DNA of 64,000 nucleotides from assembly GCA_022496805.1 (NCBI GenBank), contig CM040093.1:3970501-4034500 (forward strand), written 5' to 3'. Below the pieces are notes generated by a model. That model was not told the origin of the DNA. It searched no databases and saw only the letters and a list, made by a program, of their open reading frames with translations. The position numbers were made by a program, and so were the translations under genes. Shown here one piece after another: positions 33,437 to 45,978 of the stretch. The stretch comes from Pohlia nutans. Its lineage: Eukaryota; Streptophyta; Bryopsida; Bryales; Mniaceae. Each line of letters begins with the position of its first letter. Within the stretch, counting starts at the first letter, position 1.

Positions 33437-33937
33437 CTATTGGCGCACGGCACAGCCCGCATTGTTGATCAAGACACCGGCGGCATAATCCATGAGAGTC
33501 AGCCCTGCCTGTCCACTGGCACACGGCCCCGCCGACACCACCACCTTCAGCAAGCCCGCCTCCGCGAGGATCCGACCCAGCGGCGCCCCGCAAGCCGGGG
33601 GCGCCGCTGGCCGTGTCAATGTAGAGCGTGTTGTTGACCCGGAACTTCAGAATGTCGCGCACCAGAATGGCCGCCGGCCGGGACATCCACCGCCAGGCTG
33701 CCCGTGGCGCCCGGCGCCAGGGTGACGGAATCCGGCGACCCGATCACCCTCAGTGCCCCGATGGTGACGGTCAGACTCTCCGTCAGTTGGTTCACGAATG
33801 TCAGGTCCACCATGGTCACAGATGGCAACGATATGCCACTGGTTGGCGGCTCCGTCCCCCACCGATGATGCGCACGCCACCAGCACCAGCAGCGCGGCCA
33901 CGGCCATGCTGGATTTGCAGGAGCTCATCGACGCCAT
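33437..33937 (-). pseudogene. Small secreted protein gene, three frame breaks
   Basis: The ATG at 33937 opens MASMSSCKSSMAVAALLVLV, a clear signal peptide, cleaved near ACASS-VGDG. Coding signal then moves between frames. After a GGGGG run near 33855 the frame carries SLPSVTMVDLTFVNQLTESL, RVIGSPDSVTLAPGATGSLA and VDVPA. After a GGCCGGCGGCC stretch near 33680 another carries ILVRDILKFRVNNTLYIDTA. After CCCCC near 33590 a third carries LGRILAEAGLLKVVVSAGPC and LMDYAAGVLINNAGCAVRQ to a stop at 33437. Rejoined length would be about 165-170 residues with three Cys in the C-terminal part. A TATATATATA box (34032-34044) lies upstream in the right orientation. The gene is far more GC-rich than its surroundings. 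I do not recognise the family. Either a young pseudogene or an intact gene with assembly indels. Confidence 0.6.
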
Positions 33938-34044
33938 GATCGATCTATCAATCGCTGTGTTGGTTCGGTAGCTACTCGTAGAATTCAAGACTGGCATGCA
34001 AGGATGTGACGAACTGCAAGGCCTCACACAGACATATATATATA

Positions 34045-35970
34045 CCTCAGGCTCCAGAAACGGCAGAAAGGAATGCTCAGTGCCAATTAATCTCTTGAAA
34101 CCCAGACATACTTTTCAACAATATCGACGACGATAATTAACCATGGACGTGCATGTGCATTGCAAAAGTGCGATCAACACGCAGACATTACGTCAGGATT
34201 AGTAGAATATTCTGAACGTGAGTACGGGCGTCCCTTTTGTATGGAATATGGAGATCAGATTCAGGAGCTCTTGTTGTCTAGAATGTTGTTCGAACGTGTC
34301 TTCGATTGTAAGTTGCCTAGAGACAAATGTATGTAACTAAGTCTTCTGGCGGAGAGCTAGCTAGTTACAGGCAGGACATATAATATGTAAGGGCCTTTTG
34401 AATCGGTCTTAATAGTACTAATGCAAGACGAAAGCTATTAAGCTCGCGGCCTGATGCCAGTGTTCGAGATGAGAAAATCAACTTGTGACGGAGAGCTGCT
34501 TAAGTCTTTGTAGATTGATAGGGTCTGTCTGTCGATCTGAAAGCGAAATCAATACATTGAGTCGCTGATTGAGTATAGTACATCCCTTTCGTATATACAT
34601 GAGGATCGGATTCAAGCTACGTACGCTTGATGATCGATTCCCTTCGATCAATTCGAATCAGTCTGTGCATCTATTTTGTATGCAGAGCCCGTAGTTCAAG
34701 ACGGAGCGCCTCTGCGCTGGTTCGAACATGCATGTCTTCGATTGTTGCTCGATCAAAGATGAATTTGTACGTGTAATGTCTTGCGCTGGATCGGAGAGTC
34801 ACAAAGGGCGGGCAGATTGACAAACCTGCAATCCATGATTGGGCCTTTTCAATCGTGCATTCTAATTATTCGCAGGCTGACGTACGTGAGGAGCTTTGTA
34901 TGCATCATATGTAGTTAGCAGGTGCACATCCTGTTCACTTTTAGCTGGACGATGTGAAATCACACATTCCAGAACATACTCGTGTGCCCTTACGCCCATT
35001 TTATGCTGCATGGTTACACAATTTATTAATTGGATTGATTAGTATGTTACCATAGCATCACCATCGATCTCTGCATGTTGAAATGGGAAATTTCAAGCAT
35101 ATTTTTCTAGTCGCCCATCTCGAACCTCGAATTTGCACCAAAAGAATCTTAGTTTGTAAAGCTCTGTGCTCTTGAATCTCACAATGAATGTTTGGCACTT
35201 TGAAACGTGTGCTGGGCGCCAGTTTACCTCGTGATTGGGGCTAGCAAGGTAATTAAAATGAAACGAGTATGAAGCAAATTCATTGTGAAGCTTCTTCTAG
35301 AACTGGATTTAATTTTTTTTTATCTAGAGTGAGCTGCTGGAGAATGTGATGTAGTTATTGTAGTGCCCAAGTCTAACTTTGTGACAGATAGATATCAAAC
35401 AAATGTTGCAATGGGAATGCTAGATTTCATGCCATGGCTAAATTAATAGGTTCTGGAGACTGATTGCAAGAGGGTGTGAGGTAAAATTTGACTTTGGTGA
35501 TTGGAGAGACAAAGATACCATTTCAACACTCTTTATAAGGTTTTACACTCTTTGTTTGTCTGAATCCAGGGTTACTCAAGCACTAGACAAAGTGTTAAAC
35601 ACGACGTCGAAGACGACTGGTAAACCTCTCTTTCATCAGACAAGCATATTCTCATATCAGGAATTCTCATATCAGGAATATTTTAAGATATTTGAGAATA
35701 TTTCATCCAACTTGATTAACATATCTCACTCTCGTCTAATTCAACGTTAGACATTTAATATGACGTCAAGTTGAAAAATAGTGTTCGACGTGACAGCCTT
35801 GTCTGAACCGGTTTAAGGTTGTACTAAAGTATCAACCCTACTAGCAATTCCGGTCTGTGAAATTCGACTAGGTTGATATCACTTTGCAACGACTATCTAG
35901 GCATGAACACACTAGCCCCATCTTCGTCAGATAAAGTACTCAGGATGAGGGGTTCTTTTTCCTTTGCAAT
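34045..35970. other. Intergenic, no gene seen
   Basis: GC is higher than in the MITE-rich part. Only short repeats are visible, such as two copies of TCTCATATCAGGAAT near 35650. Confidence 0.4.
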
Positions 35971-35976
35971 TTGCTA

Positions 35977-36518
35977 TTAACCCCTAATCATGCAAAGAGC
36001 CCTGTGGAGCCATGTTTGATTGTTTTTCAGTCAAACGTTGATTTCACTTGGTTCCTAATTTCAAATGAAAATGGTCCCAACTAAGAAAGTGTGGGAGCTA
36101 TCTTTTACTTTTTTTTCCAATTAATTGTTCTTCAAAATTGCTAAAATTGCGATTTTTATAGCACTTGGAAGTTCAAAACCCTAAAATTCCAATATACACT
36201 GCAAAAAAAGTTTTCAATGTAAGCTCAAGAAGCATGCAACCTACACCTTGTTGTTCATCACTATTATTTACATTTTTCCTAAAAAAAAGTCATACTATTT
36301 TAGGAATTTTTGTAAGTACTATGACTATTACAAGAGAAAAACTTTGGAAAATCTTATAAAATTCGTTTTTATTTAAATAATTATGAAAAAAATCAGTGTA
36401 AATCGGTTTAAGAATAAATTATATGAGAAAAATACCAAAAAGATATAATACATTTTAAAATGTGAGAAATTTGATGAGGTTTGCCTGGGTAAATGTAGTG
36501 TGAATGCTTAAGGGTTAA
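35977..36518. repeat. TTAA MITE family B, copy 2
   Basis: The ends are TTAACCCCTAATCATGC and GAATGCTTAAGGGTTAA. It aligns with the copies at 3904 and 38608. Confidence 0.85.
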
Positions 36519-38600
36519 CTTTAATGGATACAGAGAGCCCCACAGGCTTTTTGATATTTAGGAAGAATCCTGCTCATAACTTCTACTCCATTGAACCAAA
36601 TGGAGTTTGTTAAATGCCAAACTGAACATATTTGAGGGATCTATACTTCTTTAAAATAAAACCAAAGTGAATTAGAAGGAATCATGCTTAAAATGAAATT
36701 TAAAAGAGATTTTGGGTGTGGGAATCAAATTTAAAAGAGATTTTGTTGCTAGAAACCCAGGTTCCAATAGTTTGAGCTGAGAGTTGGTATTGTTTGTAGT
36801 TTGAAGAGTAGTGATATTTGAAACCAAATTGTAGAGTTCTTGCATTTGTGCTGTCATTTTCGTACTCATATATGTAAGCACCGATGGCCGTGCGAGGTCT
36901 TCAAGGTGAGATTCAATGAAGGTGTAGTATATAGGGTGGCTGTTTTTTCTTCTCTGCTTTTGATTTTCACTGTCGCAAAGTGATGGCATGATATGGGTAC
37001 CCCCTCCAAAAATAGTGTGATTTTCGAGAAATATTTTTTTTTGATAAGAAAAAAAATTGGAAAATTACAAAAATTAGAAGGTGTTATAGACACCATGGCT
37101 GCAACTATGTACATGGTGTTAAAGACGAAATTTCTAGCACACATAAAATGAGTAAGACATAAGTCACACTATGTGAGACACGTAAAAGTGGTACCCGTAT
37201 CAGGCCATTCCCCGTAATGCAAACCTCCTGAGAGTTCAATCAAAATGAATTTTGATCTTAATTGGCATGCTTTTGATTGTGATGGGCTTTGACAGATCAC
37301 TAATCGGAATATGAGTAGTAAGGTTGTTGTGCCGGGTCTAAGAATGATTGGAATCAGGAACATGTAGTAATATGGCCTGTGAACTACTCTTTGACTATGA
37401 TTCTGTTAAATAGAGATTGATTTCAAATCAATATGCAACAGTTCCTTGGGAGGTTAGATCAAATTTATGGAGTTTCATTCTATTATCACATGTTTGGATG
37501 CACATGGAGGTTTTATTGTCATTCAACAATCTTGAGGAGTTGTCTCAAGGCCCTTGGAAAGGAATCCAAGTTGTGCTAAACAAAACAAGTGGTCGCATTA
37601 ACTTTTTCACACAGTCATGAATTATGTGGTTTCTGCATTTGATGACGTACTTCACGGGTCGAGCATACAATTGTCCTTACTGTCCATAGCCACCTCCGCT
37701 GTTTCGCAAAGAGCATACATCATGTGGCAACATCAGATTAGCTCTATACTCACCAAATACACGTCGAAGTGCATTGCATACAATGCTCCTTTCCATAATG
37801 ATCACATATGTTACAAACACTGTTGCAACACAAGGAGATTCTGTGGGTGTTCCGTATGGGAAATAGTTTGGTTTTCCTTGTGATTTCCATTTCTAATTAC
37901 ACTCGTGAGGGAATGTGACCATCTAGGAAAAAATAGAGAGTTCCCTCATAGTGTATGAGGGACTTTTAATGGATAGGGGATTTGCTGAGGGAATTGAGAA
38001 CAAATGAATGATATGAGAATGCTCAAGGTACCTACAATCAAGAAAATTCAATCCCCTATAAATAGTTTGGTGGGAAAATTTGAGATCCATTTCAAGCTCC
38101 ATTCCTACATGGGAATTTGCCTAAATTTCTCCTCTTTCCGTAGGGAAATCCCAAAGGAGCTGTAGTGGTTGTATTGGTCGGTGCCTAAGCTAGATAGCAC
38201 ATTGCATATCATGTGCCACAATCTTAAGTGGTAGCATGCACGTGCTGCAGACCACATTCCCCTTTCCATAATTAATGGTCACATTTCTAATAACGTAACT
38301 GGAAGTTCTCTTTAATAAGTTTCATCAAGTTTATACTGTGAAGCAATCAATACTATTCTTCTTGTGTATTTTGACTACTAGGAATCTGGTCCTTTTAAAC
38401 TCGTCATTTACGACTTTAATGGCCCAAAAATCCTTTTTCTTTCTTTTAAAGGACCTGATTCCTACTTGTGTTTCTATGAGCTATAGTGGTTCTATGAGCT
38501 ATAGTGGTTCTGTTGGTTGGTACTGACAGTGGCTATGCTAATGACGGCTTTCCATGTAGAACCTGAACCTACATGTGTGAAGTCATATCAACATGAAGGT
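36519..38600. other. AT-rich intergenic stretch, no convincing gene
   Basis: Short open frames at 37417-37620 and 37617-37883 have no recognised domain. A small inverted repeat (GGTCCTTTTAAA...TTTAAAGGACC, about 38389-38456) and two 19 bp repeats CTATGAGCTATAGTGGTT near 38476-38512 are present. CTTTCCATGTAGAACCTGAA near 38550 recurs inverted near 39450, so family B copy 3 lies inside a larger inverted repeat. Confidence 0.45.
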
Positions 38601-38607
38601 TGATGCA

Positions 38608-39161
38608 TTAACCCTTAAGCGCGCAAGGAGCCTCGTAGGGCCACGCTTGATCGTTTTTCAGTCAAACGCTGATTTTCACCTATTCCCTAATTTCAAATGA
38701 AAATGGTCCCAACTAAGAAAATGTGGGGGCTACCTTCTGCTTTGGCTAGTCCAATTGACCGTTCTTCAAAATTGTTAAAACTGCGTTTTTTTTAGCATTT
38801 TAAAGCTCAAAACCCTAAAATTCCAATATACACTGCAGAAAATGTTTTTCTATCAAATTTCTTTTTATGTAACCTCAAGAAGCATGCCACTTACACCTTG
38901 TTGTTCATCACTATTATTTACATTTTCCCTAAAAATTTCATACTATTCTAAGCTTTTTTGTAATTACTATGATTTCTACAAGAAAAACTTTGAAAAGTCT
39001 TATAAAATTTGTTTTTATTTAAATAATTATGAAAAAATCAAGGTAAATCGGCTTAACGATACTTTATACGAGGAAAATACCAGAGAATATAATACATTTT
39101 AAAATGTGAGGAATTGATGAGGTTTGACCAGGTAATTATAGTGTGAACGCTTAAGGGTTAA
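38608..39161. repeat. TTAA MITE family B, copy 3
   Basis: The ends are TTAACCCTTAAGCGCGC and GAACGCTTAAGGGTTAA. It is the best-preserved B copy and sits between inverted flanks (38550 and 39450). Confidence 0.88.
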
Positions 39162-39707
39162 CAGTCATTCAGGTTGACATAAATGTGTTGAGGTCTAGGC
39201 CCTTTGTCTGGTGGACACTGGCTCATTGTCAAAACAAACAGACACTTTATTCACGCCAGCCTTGATTATAGGTCCGGAGTTTCTATCTGTTGAGGTCTTG
39301 CATTTCTAGTTTACAAGACCGGTAATAGCTGAAACTCTATCCAAAAGGGTTTGCTATACGAAACATGTAATGCCACCTGGTAAGAGTATTAATGAAGGAC
39401 CTTGAATTTTGGGCAAACATGCTCTGTATGACATCAGCCTACGGGTTCAGGCTCTACATGGAAAGCTGTCCTAAATAGTGCATAGCATGTGGTGTACCGC
39501 AGCCTCTAATGGTACCATGTACCCATTGCCGATGTCCAGTAGCACATATGCAATTGATGCACTATCTACTAGTTCTTATGTACACAAACTTCTTTGTTTC
39601 TTTGTAACACATAATTATTAGGTTTTCGAATATAACTAAATAAAACGGCACCCATAAAGCTGACATTCCAATGCTCTTTTCATTCCCAAACAGCTTTACA
39701 TATCTTA

Positions 39708-40391
39708 GAGCATCTCCATGAGCACTTTGGATATTGCTCTGGCTAGTGAAAAATGGATGAGACTGGGTTGGTGAACAATTTATTTGGCCCGTGACACTCT
39801 ATAATCCACTAAAAATCAGGACCCTCAAAATCACTCTTGCTAGTGTATCTCCTTTTCTTAATTGTACATCATAATTGCACAATATGATTGCACAATCCAT
39901 GCGTGGTGACTTGTGAGTGGTTCACTAACAATTTTCAAGAGTCTAATTGAGTGATGTTGATGGGGGAACTAGAGTAGACATGCCAATGACCACACAGTTC
40001 CAACGACTGCACAATTCCAATCATAGTAGATATGCCAATGACCGCACAATTTCATCGCACAATTTCAATAAAAATGTAAGGTACCGCCCAATCACCACAC
40101 GTCGTGTGGTGAAGGGCTACAAGTAAATTTCCATTAAAAATCATATCCAATGTGTTTGACATGCAATAAAAATTATTGTACAAAACATTTTTGAGTGTAA
40201 TTTTATCAAGGTGAATCACAATTTGACATACCACAATTTTTCAAAACTTGAAACGATGTAAGTTTCTACATTGTCGTGGAGAAGGATTTGAGTATTGTCT
40301 GTACGGTCATTGGCATGTCTACCATACATGGTGAGGTCTGACTTTTTGGATGACCTTCAGAGTGCAATCCAGAGTGCTAGTGGAGATGCGC
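39708..40391. repeat. PIF/Harbinger-like MITE family J, copy 1, with nested element
   Basis: The TIR is GAGCATCTCCA, with TTA flanks at 39705-39707 and 40392-40394. It aligns inverted with 63612-63926, apart from a 353 bp insertion at 39972-40324 that copy 2 lacks. Confidence 0.82.
39972..40324. repeat. TA-duplicating MITE nested in J copy 1
   Basis: The TIR is GTAGACATGCCAATGACC near both ends, flanked by TA on each side. The empty site in J copy 2 (GGAACTACATGG) supports a TA target duplication, as for mariner/Stowaway elements. The interior has a CACACGTCGTGTG palindrome. Confidence 0.8.
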
Positions 40392-40847
40392 TTAGTAGGT
40401 ATGGTATCTCAATCAAAACGTATACTTAACCTGGGCCTAAACGAATCCAAAACAGACTAGCTTTGATCGCATTCTGTAAGTTCACTGTCAAGCTCTAGAG
40501 GCGCTGTCACTAACTTAGGCTTAGCTTTCACTGAAGGGGCATCTGGCTCATCACATTCTGACTTTGTCTCTAACCTTAGCTACATCAGCATATTAGATCA
40601 AGGTAGTCCTGGATAACCAAGAGAGCTTCAATCTTTGGTAACCAACATATCAATAATGGTACAGAATATTTGGCTGGTGTGTAAAAGATTGACAATGGAC
40701 ACACATCTCAATTAACTGAAGCACAGGCAGGACTTAGAACTCATGGATCTACACAACATTCTCTACTAGGGCTGCTTTGAATTTCAGAGCTGGTGACAAG
40801 GATGGCTCAAGTGTGCATTTTGGTTTTAGTCAAACATTGTAATCATA

Positions 40848-41035
40848 TTAACCCTTATATTAAAATATAGTTCAAGTTGAACCAAATTTTATATCACTGG
40901 AATCAGTGAAGAATATTGCATGTGTTGATCAAAAGACAAATAAATTTGAACAAAAGGAAGTCTACATAGGACTCATTCAAAACTACTATAAAAAACATGA
41001 GGTCAATTTGGGCTTCTTGGTCCTTTAGGGGTTAA
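40848..41035. repeat. TTAA MITE family F, copy 1
   Basis: It starts TTAACCCTTATATT and ends CTTGGTCCTTTAGGGGTTAA. It aligns with copies at 43044 and 56334. It abuts an E element and shares its terminal TTAA. Confidence 0.82.
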
Positions 41036-41251
41036 AGGTCCAGAGAGCCTGTTCCGACTAGTATTATACAGCAGTATTCCATTGTATTTGGAATGGTTCT
41101 ACACCTCCTATGGGTTTAAAGAGAAGTTAAAATTCATGTTGACATGGTTCTAATGAGCTATTGGAGTCTCAATTTGGAACTTTCTACTTACAACAAAATG
41201 TCAAATATATGCCAACCTATCTACTATCCCTAAGGGACCTTTAAGGGTTAA
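41032..41251. repeat. TTAA MITE family E, copy 2
   Basis: It aligns with 46960-47187 (AAAGGTCCAGAGAGCC to GGACCTTTAAGGGTTAA). Its left terminus lacks the CCCT and fuses with F copy 1 at one TTAA. Confidence 0.82.
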
Positions 41252-41306
41252 GTCTCTTGTGTCATGTGCCAAGCTTCATAAGTTGCTACTTGCTAGGCTA
41301 TTTGTA

Positions 41307-41446
41307 AGGTACACCAACTTATTACCACCATGTAAGTTTTCAATTCCGCCCTTATGTTTTGGTGGTGTACATTCGAAACCAAAAATATATGTTGTTGGTA
41401 CATGAGGACAAAATTGGAAACATGGTGGTAATAGGTTGTTGTACCT
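41307..41446. repeat. 140 bp TA-duplicating MITE
   Basis: The TIR is AGGTACACCAACTTATTACC on the left and its near complement on the right, flanked by TA at 41305 and 41447. It forms a hairpin. Confidence 0.75.
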
Positions 41447-41507
41447 TAGTTGGTGTCATTTCCTTAGCCCTCAAAGGATTTGAACATCCCATTCCTTAGT
41501 TGGTACC

Positions 41508-41776
41508 TTAACCCTTAAACGTCAAGGTAAGCCCCATGGGCTTATTTAAAAGAGAATAATCAAGAAAAAAGTAGATTTTCTCAACCAAATCAAGCGTGGA
41601 TTGGTGCGTTGGAAAGCTACTGAAAAAGCGATCTAGATTGCAAATTTGCGCCTCATTTGAGAGATTGTGGAATCGTTGGTAAGCAATCAAAGTTATGAAA
41701 TTGAACAAGTTTTTGAGGTTGGGGCAGCTGAGATGCCGCAGTGCTACACTGCTGGCCAGCAGTGTCCCGCAGAGCC

Positions 41777-41807
<31 letters not shown>

Positions 41808-41871
41808 CCTCCAAAAATTTAGATGCCTTCCGGGCTGCCCCGCCTAGGCCCTCTTGACGTTTAAGGGTTAA
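41508..41871. repeat. TTAA MITE family A, copy 2
   Basis: Same family as 7663-8039, opposite orientation. The ends TTAACCCTTAAACGTCAAG are perfect. It contains a T run of about 27. Confidence 0.9.
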
Positions 41872-43040
41872 TTGAATTGGTAGCTCAACTCGAGCACCGT
41901 ATCGTCAATGTAAAGCCCTCAAGGCAAAAAGCTATTTTCTATCTACAGGATGCAATTTCCAGTAATCCCCCTTGGCCGAGGAAAAATGATTGTAACGGGG
42001 ATTATGAACCTTTGAACCCTATTGACAGTTCGGATTCAAACCCAGTACCTTGCAACATCTTGACAAGCTTTATCGTGATCTCATGCTTTACACCAAGATA
42101 ATCAATCCCCTCAAGATGATTGAATACCCTAAGTATACTAAGACTCTCATTCTTTAGTTGATGTCATTTCTTTAGTCCTCAAACTTAAGGATTTCAATAC
42201 CCCATTCATGTTTGAATATGAGCAATAGGTAGTATATTTGGCTAGCATTTTTTTAGAGTTGGGCAAGAAGAAATGGAACTCAAAGCAAAGTGGAATCAAA
42301 TTTTTGTAAACAAGTATTGTATTAATTACAAATTTTCAAAGTTCAAACATGTCAATTCTGAAAGGTTTGAAATAAGGTAAAATATTTATGTGATAAATAA
42401 ACTCCATCATTTGCAAGCAAAGATAACCCAAAATCATAGAGTCAGCACATATTTGATAATTAATGGAACCAAGCTTATTACAAATACATGATTAATGACT
42501 AAAACTTATGACCATTTGTCATAAATTACAAAATTTTAAAGCTCACATTTCAATTCCACAACCTAAAAAGGTGACAAGCAATCTCTAATTTCTAATTGTT
42601 ACAAAATTATACCAATCATAGTGTCTCCTAGGTATGTTGCAACATGCTCCAAAACTAATTCATTACAATTCAAATCAAATCCATTCATATAATCAAATTG
42701 TTCTTATGCAAATCATGAATTCAGCCTTTCCAGTCCAAATATATATATGATTTTGGGTGAAAAATCAAGCATCGGATTTTGAAGATAGTTAATAAATATT
42801 GGAAAAACCACCTTACGTTAGGATTTCACTTGCCTCCAAATTTTGGAAAGTATAAAAACATTGTCAAAAAATAAATAAAAACACAACATGAAGGTAATTA
42901 TAGTATGTTTTTATTCGTTTCACAAGTAGATTTATTTAGGATGTGAAAATATACACTTGGATTTATATCCATTTTCTTATCTGTTTTTTGCAAAAAATAA
43001 AAATGATTCGCAAATTTTGTTGTCCACATTGAATTCAAGC
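41872..43040. other. AT-rich intergenic stretch
   Basis: No gene or window-shared repeat is seen. The open frame at 41877-42101 has no recognised domain. Confidence 0.4.
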
Positions 43041-43043
43041 AAA

Positions 43044-43282
43044 TTAACCTCTAAAGGACCAAGAAACTCAAATTGGGTCTCATGTTTGTTTTAGCAGTTT
43101 TGAGTAGGTCCTAAGTGGACATTTTTTTGTTCAAATTTGTTTATTTTTTGACCAACACATGTAATGTTCTTAACTAATTCTGGTGGTATAAAATTTGGTC
43201 TCATCAAAATCATATGTTTCACAATATGATCAATTGAATTTGACATTTTAAAACCAATAATCCTTGGTCCTTTAGGGGTTAA
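43044..43282. repeat. TTAA MITE family F, copy 2
   Basis: The ends TTAACCTCTAAAGGACCAAG and CTTGGTCCTTTAGGGGTTAA are near-perfect inverted repeats. It is 239 bp and lies in inverted orientation to copies 1 and 3. Confidence 0.88.
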
Positions 43283-43667
43283 AGACTCACTCTTGGTCCT
43301 TGAGAGATAGTTTGGCATCATCATTATCATGGACCGGGGATTAATGAGCAAAAGCACTTAAGTTATTTTGACGTCTTGAAGACAAAGGATTTCATCATGT
43401 TGTCTCAAAGAGAATCATTGAGGGAAGCTTCATTGTTGATGGAGAAACGGGAATCATTTGGTGTATGTCCCAAATGTGCTGCAATAAAGAAAATCAGTTG
43501 GGAATGGTAAAAGAGCATCTCTCGAGAGCACACCATGTATGGCCTTCAGTACTTCAAATTCAGCATAATCATGGGCATAAGGGGCATCACAAGACGAGCA
43601 TGAAGACCTCTCAATATGATGAAATTAGCCGACCTGGATAAATGAACTTGTGAAAGCCATTGCACCT

Positions 43668-44189
43668 TTAACCTTTAAATGTCAAGAGTGTCATGGACGG
43701 GCAGTCCAAAGGAATTTATAAAAAAATAGAGAGTTGCCCCCAATAGTCACCTCTTGAGTAACGTGAACAACCAATGAGAATTCCTCAAATCCTCTATGAA
43801 TAGTGAATGGAGTGAACAGTGTCACTTCAAAAACAAATGTAAAAAAATCAATGAGATTCCGGCTCTGCAGTGAGCTCTGTAATTCTAGATTTAAAAATTG
43901 CCAAAAATAAATAAAAAATAAAAAATTGTTAAACAGTACTAGCATGCATTGCCAGCACTGGTATGCATCAAGGTCCCAAGCTGCCCGACTCCCTCCCCAC
44001 CAATTCTCTTTCCAATTTCTTTGGAATGCACAATTTACTAAAACGTGCATAATTTCTAAATTTAGCCTCAATTTTTCATCACCTTTCCAAAGCACTAATC
44101 CATTTCAATTTTGGTTGAGAAAACCCACTTTTTTCTTCATTACTCTTTCAAAACAAGCCCATGGGGCTTTTTAGACATTTAAGATTTAA
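43668..44189. repeat. TTAA MITE family A relative, copy 3
   Basis: It begins TTAACCTTTAAATGTCAAGA and ends GACATTTAAGATTTAA. Its right third matches family A (CCCATGGGGCTT and the sequence before it). It shares its terminal TTAA with the neighbouring family I element. Confidence 0.75.
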
Positions 44190-44765
44190 CCCCTAACTAC
44201 GCAACCATTCATATTTCGCATGATGTACAGAAGCAAACTTTGTTTTCTCATCCGCCATGCACCTTTTGCACTGTGAATTTTTGACTGAATTTTTTATAGG
44301 AAGTTAGCATACATGTGTAATCCAATTAGAAGGGGGATGATTTGTGAAACTTTTATGCCTTGCTTCATGTTACACCAAAAGTGTTACACCAAAAATTTCA
44401 AAGATTTTAGTCTCAAAATGTTCTTGAAAAAGTCAACTCATAAAATTAAGCAACCAAAAAAATCTCCAAAAATCACTACACATAGAGTATTACATTTCAA
44501 CCTATCACAACAAATTTCATCCACAAATTGTCAATATCTTACTCATAATCAAATTACAAAATGATTTTGAATTTTAAGTTTCAAAATTTATACAAAAATA
44601 TTGGTGACATTAATTATAGATATAACGGCATGAATAGAATCTAAAATTCATAATGTACAACTTCTAGTCATACATCAAGTTCAAATATCCCTCTTAGTTG
44701 CATTTTAAAATGCATCGTTGCAAAATTGCCCAATCTGAAGAGGATTGTGGGCATTTAGGGATTAA
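44186..44765. repeat. TTAA MITE family I, inverted copy 3
   Basis: It aligns inverted with 45979-46556. The left end is TTAACCCCTAACTACGC, the right end degenerate (GGGATTAA). Confidence 0.78.
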
Positions 44766-45465
44766 ACGTCATTGCAGCCATATATTGGCATATAGATGTA
44801 ACTTATCCAAAGTGAACTAAATTATAACACAGAAGATGAAGGAATTTTCATCCAATTCTTTTCGTAAAGGCTCTTCGTTGGTCATTCAAGCTATTTTTGG
44901 ATTTTACATGGAGTCCTAACTACACAAAGAGTCGTAAAAACGGTTCACGATGTAGTGTATTTTGGATTTTTTGTTTTTTCATGCTCAAACTAAATTTAAA
45001 CCATGAAAATGAGTTTTATTGAATTTGAACTTGACTAATAAAATGAATCTTACCAAGTCTAGTTTCTACTCCACTTTGGTTTTTTGAAAAAATCTAAAAA
45101 TTGAGTGTTTTATTGGAGTTATAAGTTCAGTGTATATTACCATGGTATAACAATTTTCTACATTTAGATACATTGATGAATTCCATTTAACTATACTTTT
45201 TCTTCATTGTAATTTACACCTATGGTAAAGAAATGGGAATTTTTTTTAGTATATTTCGTAATTGATATGAATTTTCATAACAATCACTTCAAAAAATCAT
45301 AGTATTTTCAAATTTTCAACAAAATTTATGAAAATTCATGATTTGTGGTAGACACATGGCTTCATCTACTAAAAATGTAAAGTTGAATTCGTATCTTATT
45401 TATAGTGCCCGAATTGAGTGTGACATATAAAGCATGATTTCGTAGTCATAGGCCAACTGTTTAAG
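44766..45465. other. AT-rich stretch, possible decayed MITE
   Basis: It has phrases like GTCCTAACTACACAAAGAG and ends GTTTAAGGATTAAG, suggesting a worn TTAA element (about 44910-45470). No gene. Confidence 0.35.
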
Positions 45466-45470
45466 GATTA

Positions 45471-45590
45471 AGGTAGACATACCTATTACCATCCATTTAA
45501 CAATTATGTCCTATATTTGTATTCTATGATATACATTGTCAATACATGAGGGCGAAATTGAGTGTTGGGTGGTAATAGGTATGTCTGCGT
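45471..45590. repeat. 120 bp TA-duplicating MITE
   Basis: The TIR is GTAGACATACCTATTACCA with its near complement on the right. TA flanks it on both sides. It resembles the elements at 41307 and 39972. Confidence 0.7.
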
Positions 45591-45978
45591 TATCTCTCAA
45601 CATCAATGGAAGGAGGTCATAGAGTTGGGTTGGGTTGAATTGAGTGTTTTCAACGAAACTCAATCCAACCGAGATTATGGTTAAAAGACTGATTCCTCAA
45701 CAGTTGAAATTACTCCCCGTGTGCGGTCCTCAGTCAAAACTATTTTCTATCCTAAAGCACCTAAAATTTTCAGCCCAACCTCATGTAGGATTATACAGCT
45801 AACCCAAACCACCCATCCAACATGGGTTTATAAACCTACTTCGATAAATGCGAGAGGATAGATGAACTAACAAAAGCCATCAATTGCTTTCTCAACATCA
45901 ATTCACTATCTAAACTCCAAACATGACCTATAACAAAAAAATTCTTAGGAGTGAGTGATATAAAAGAAAAATAGAGTT

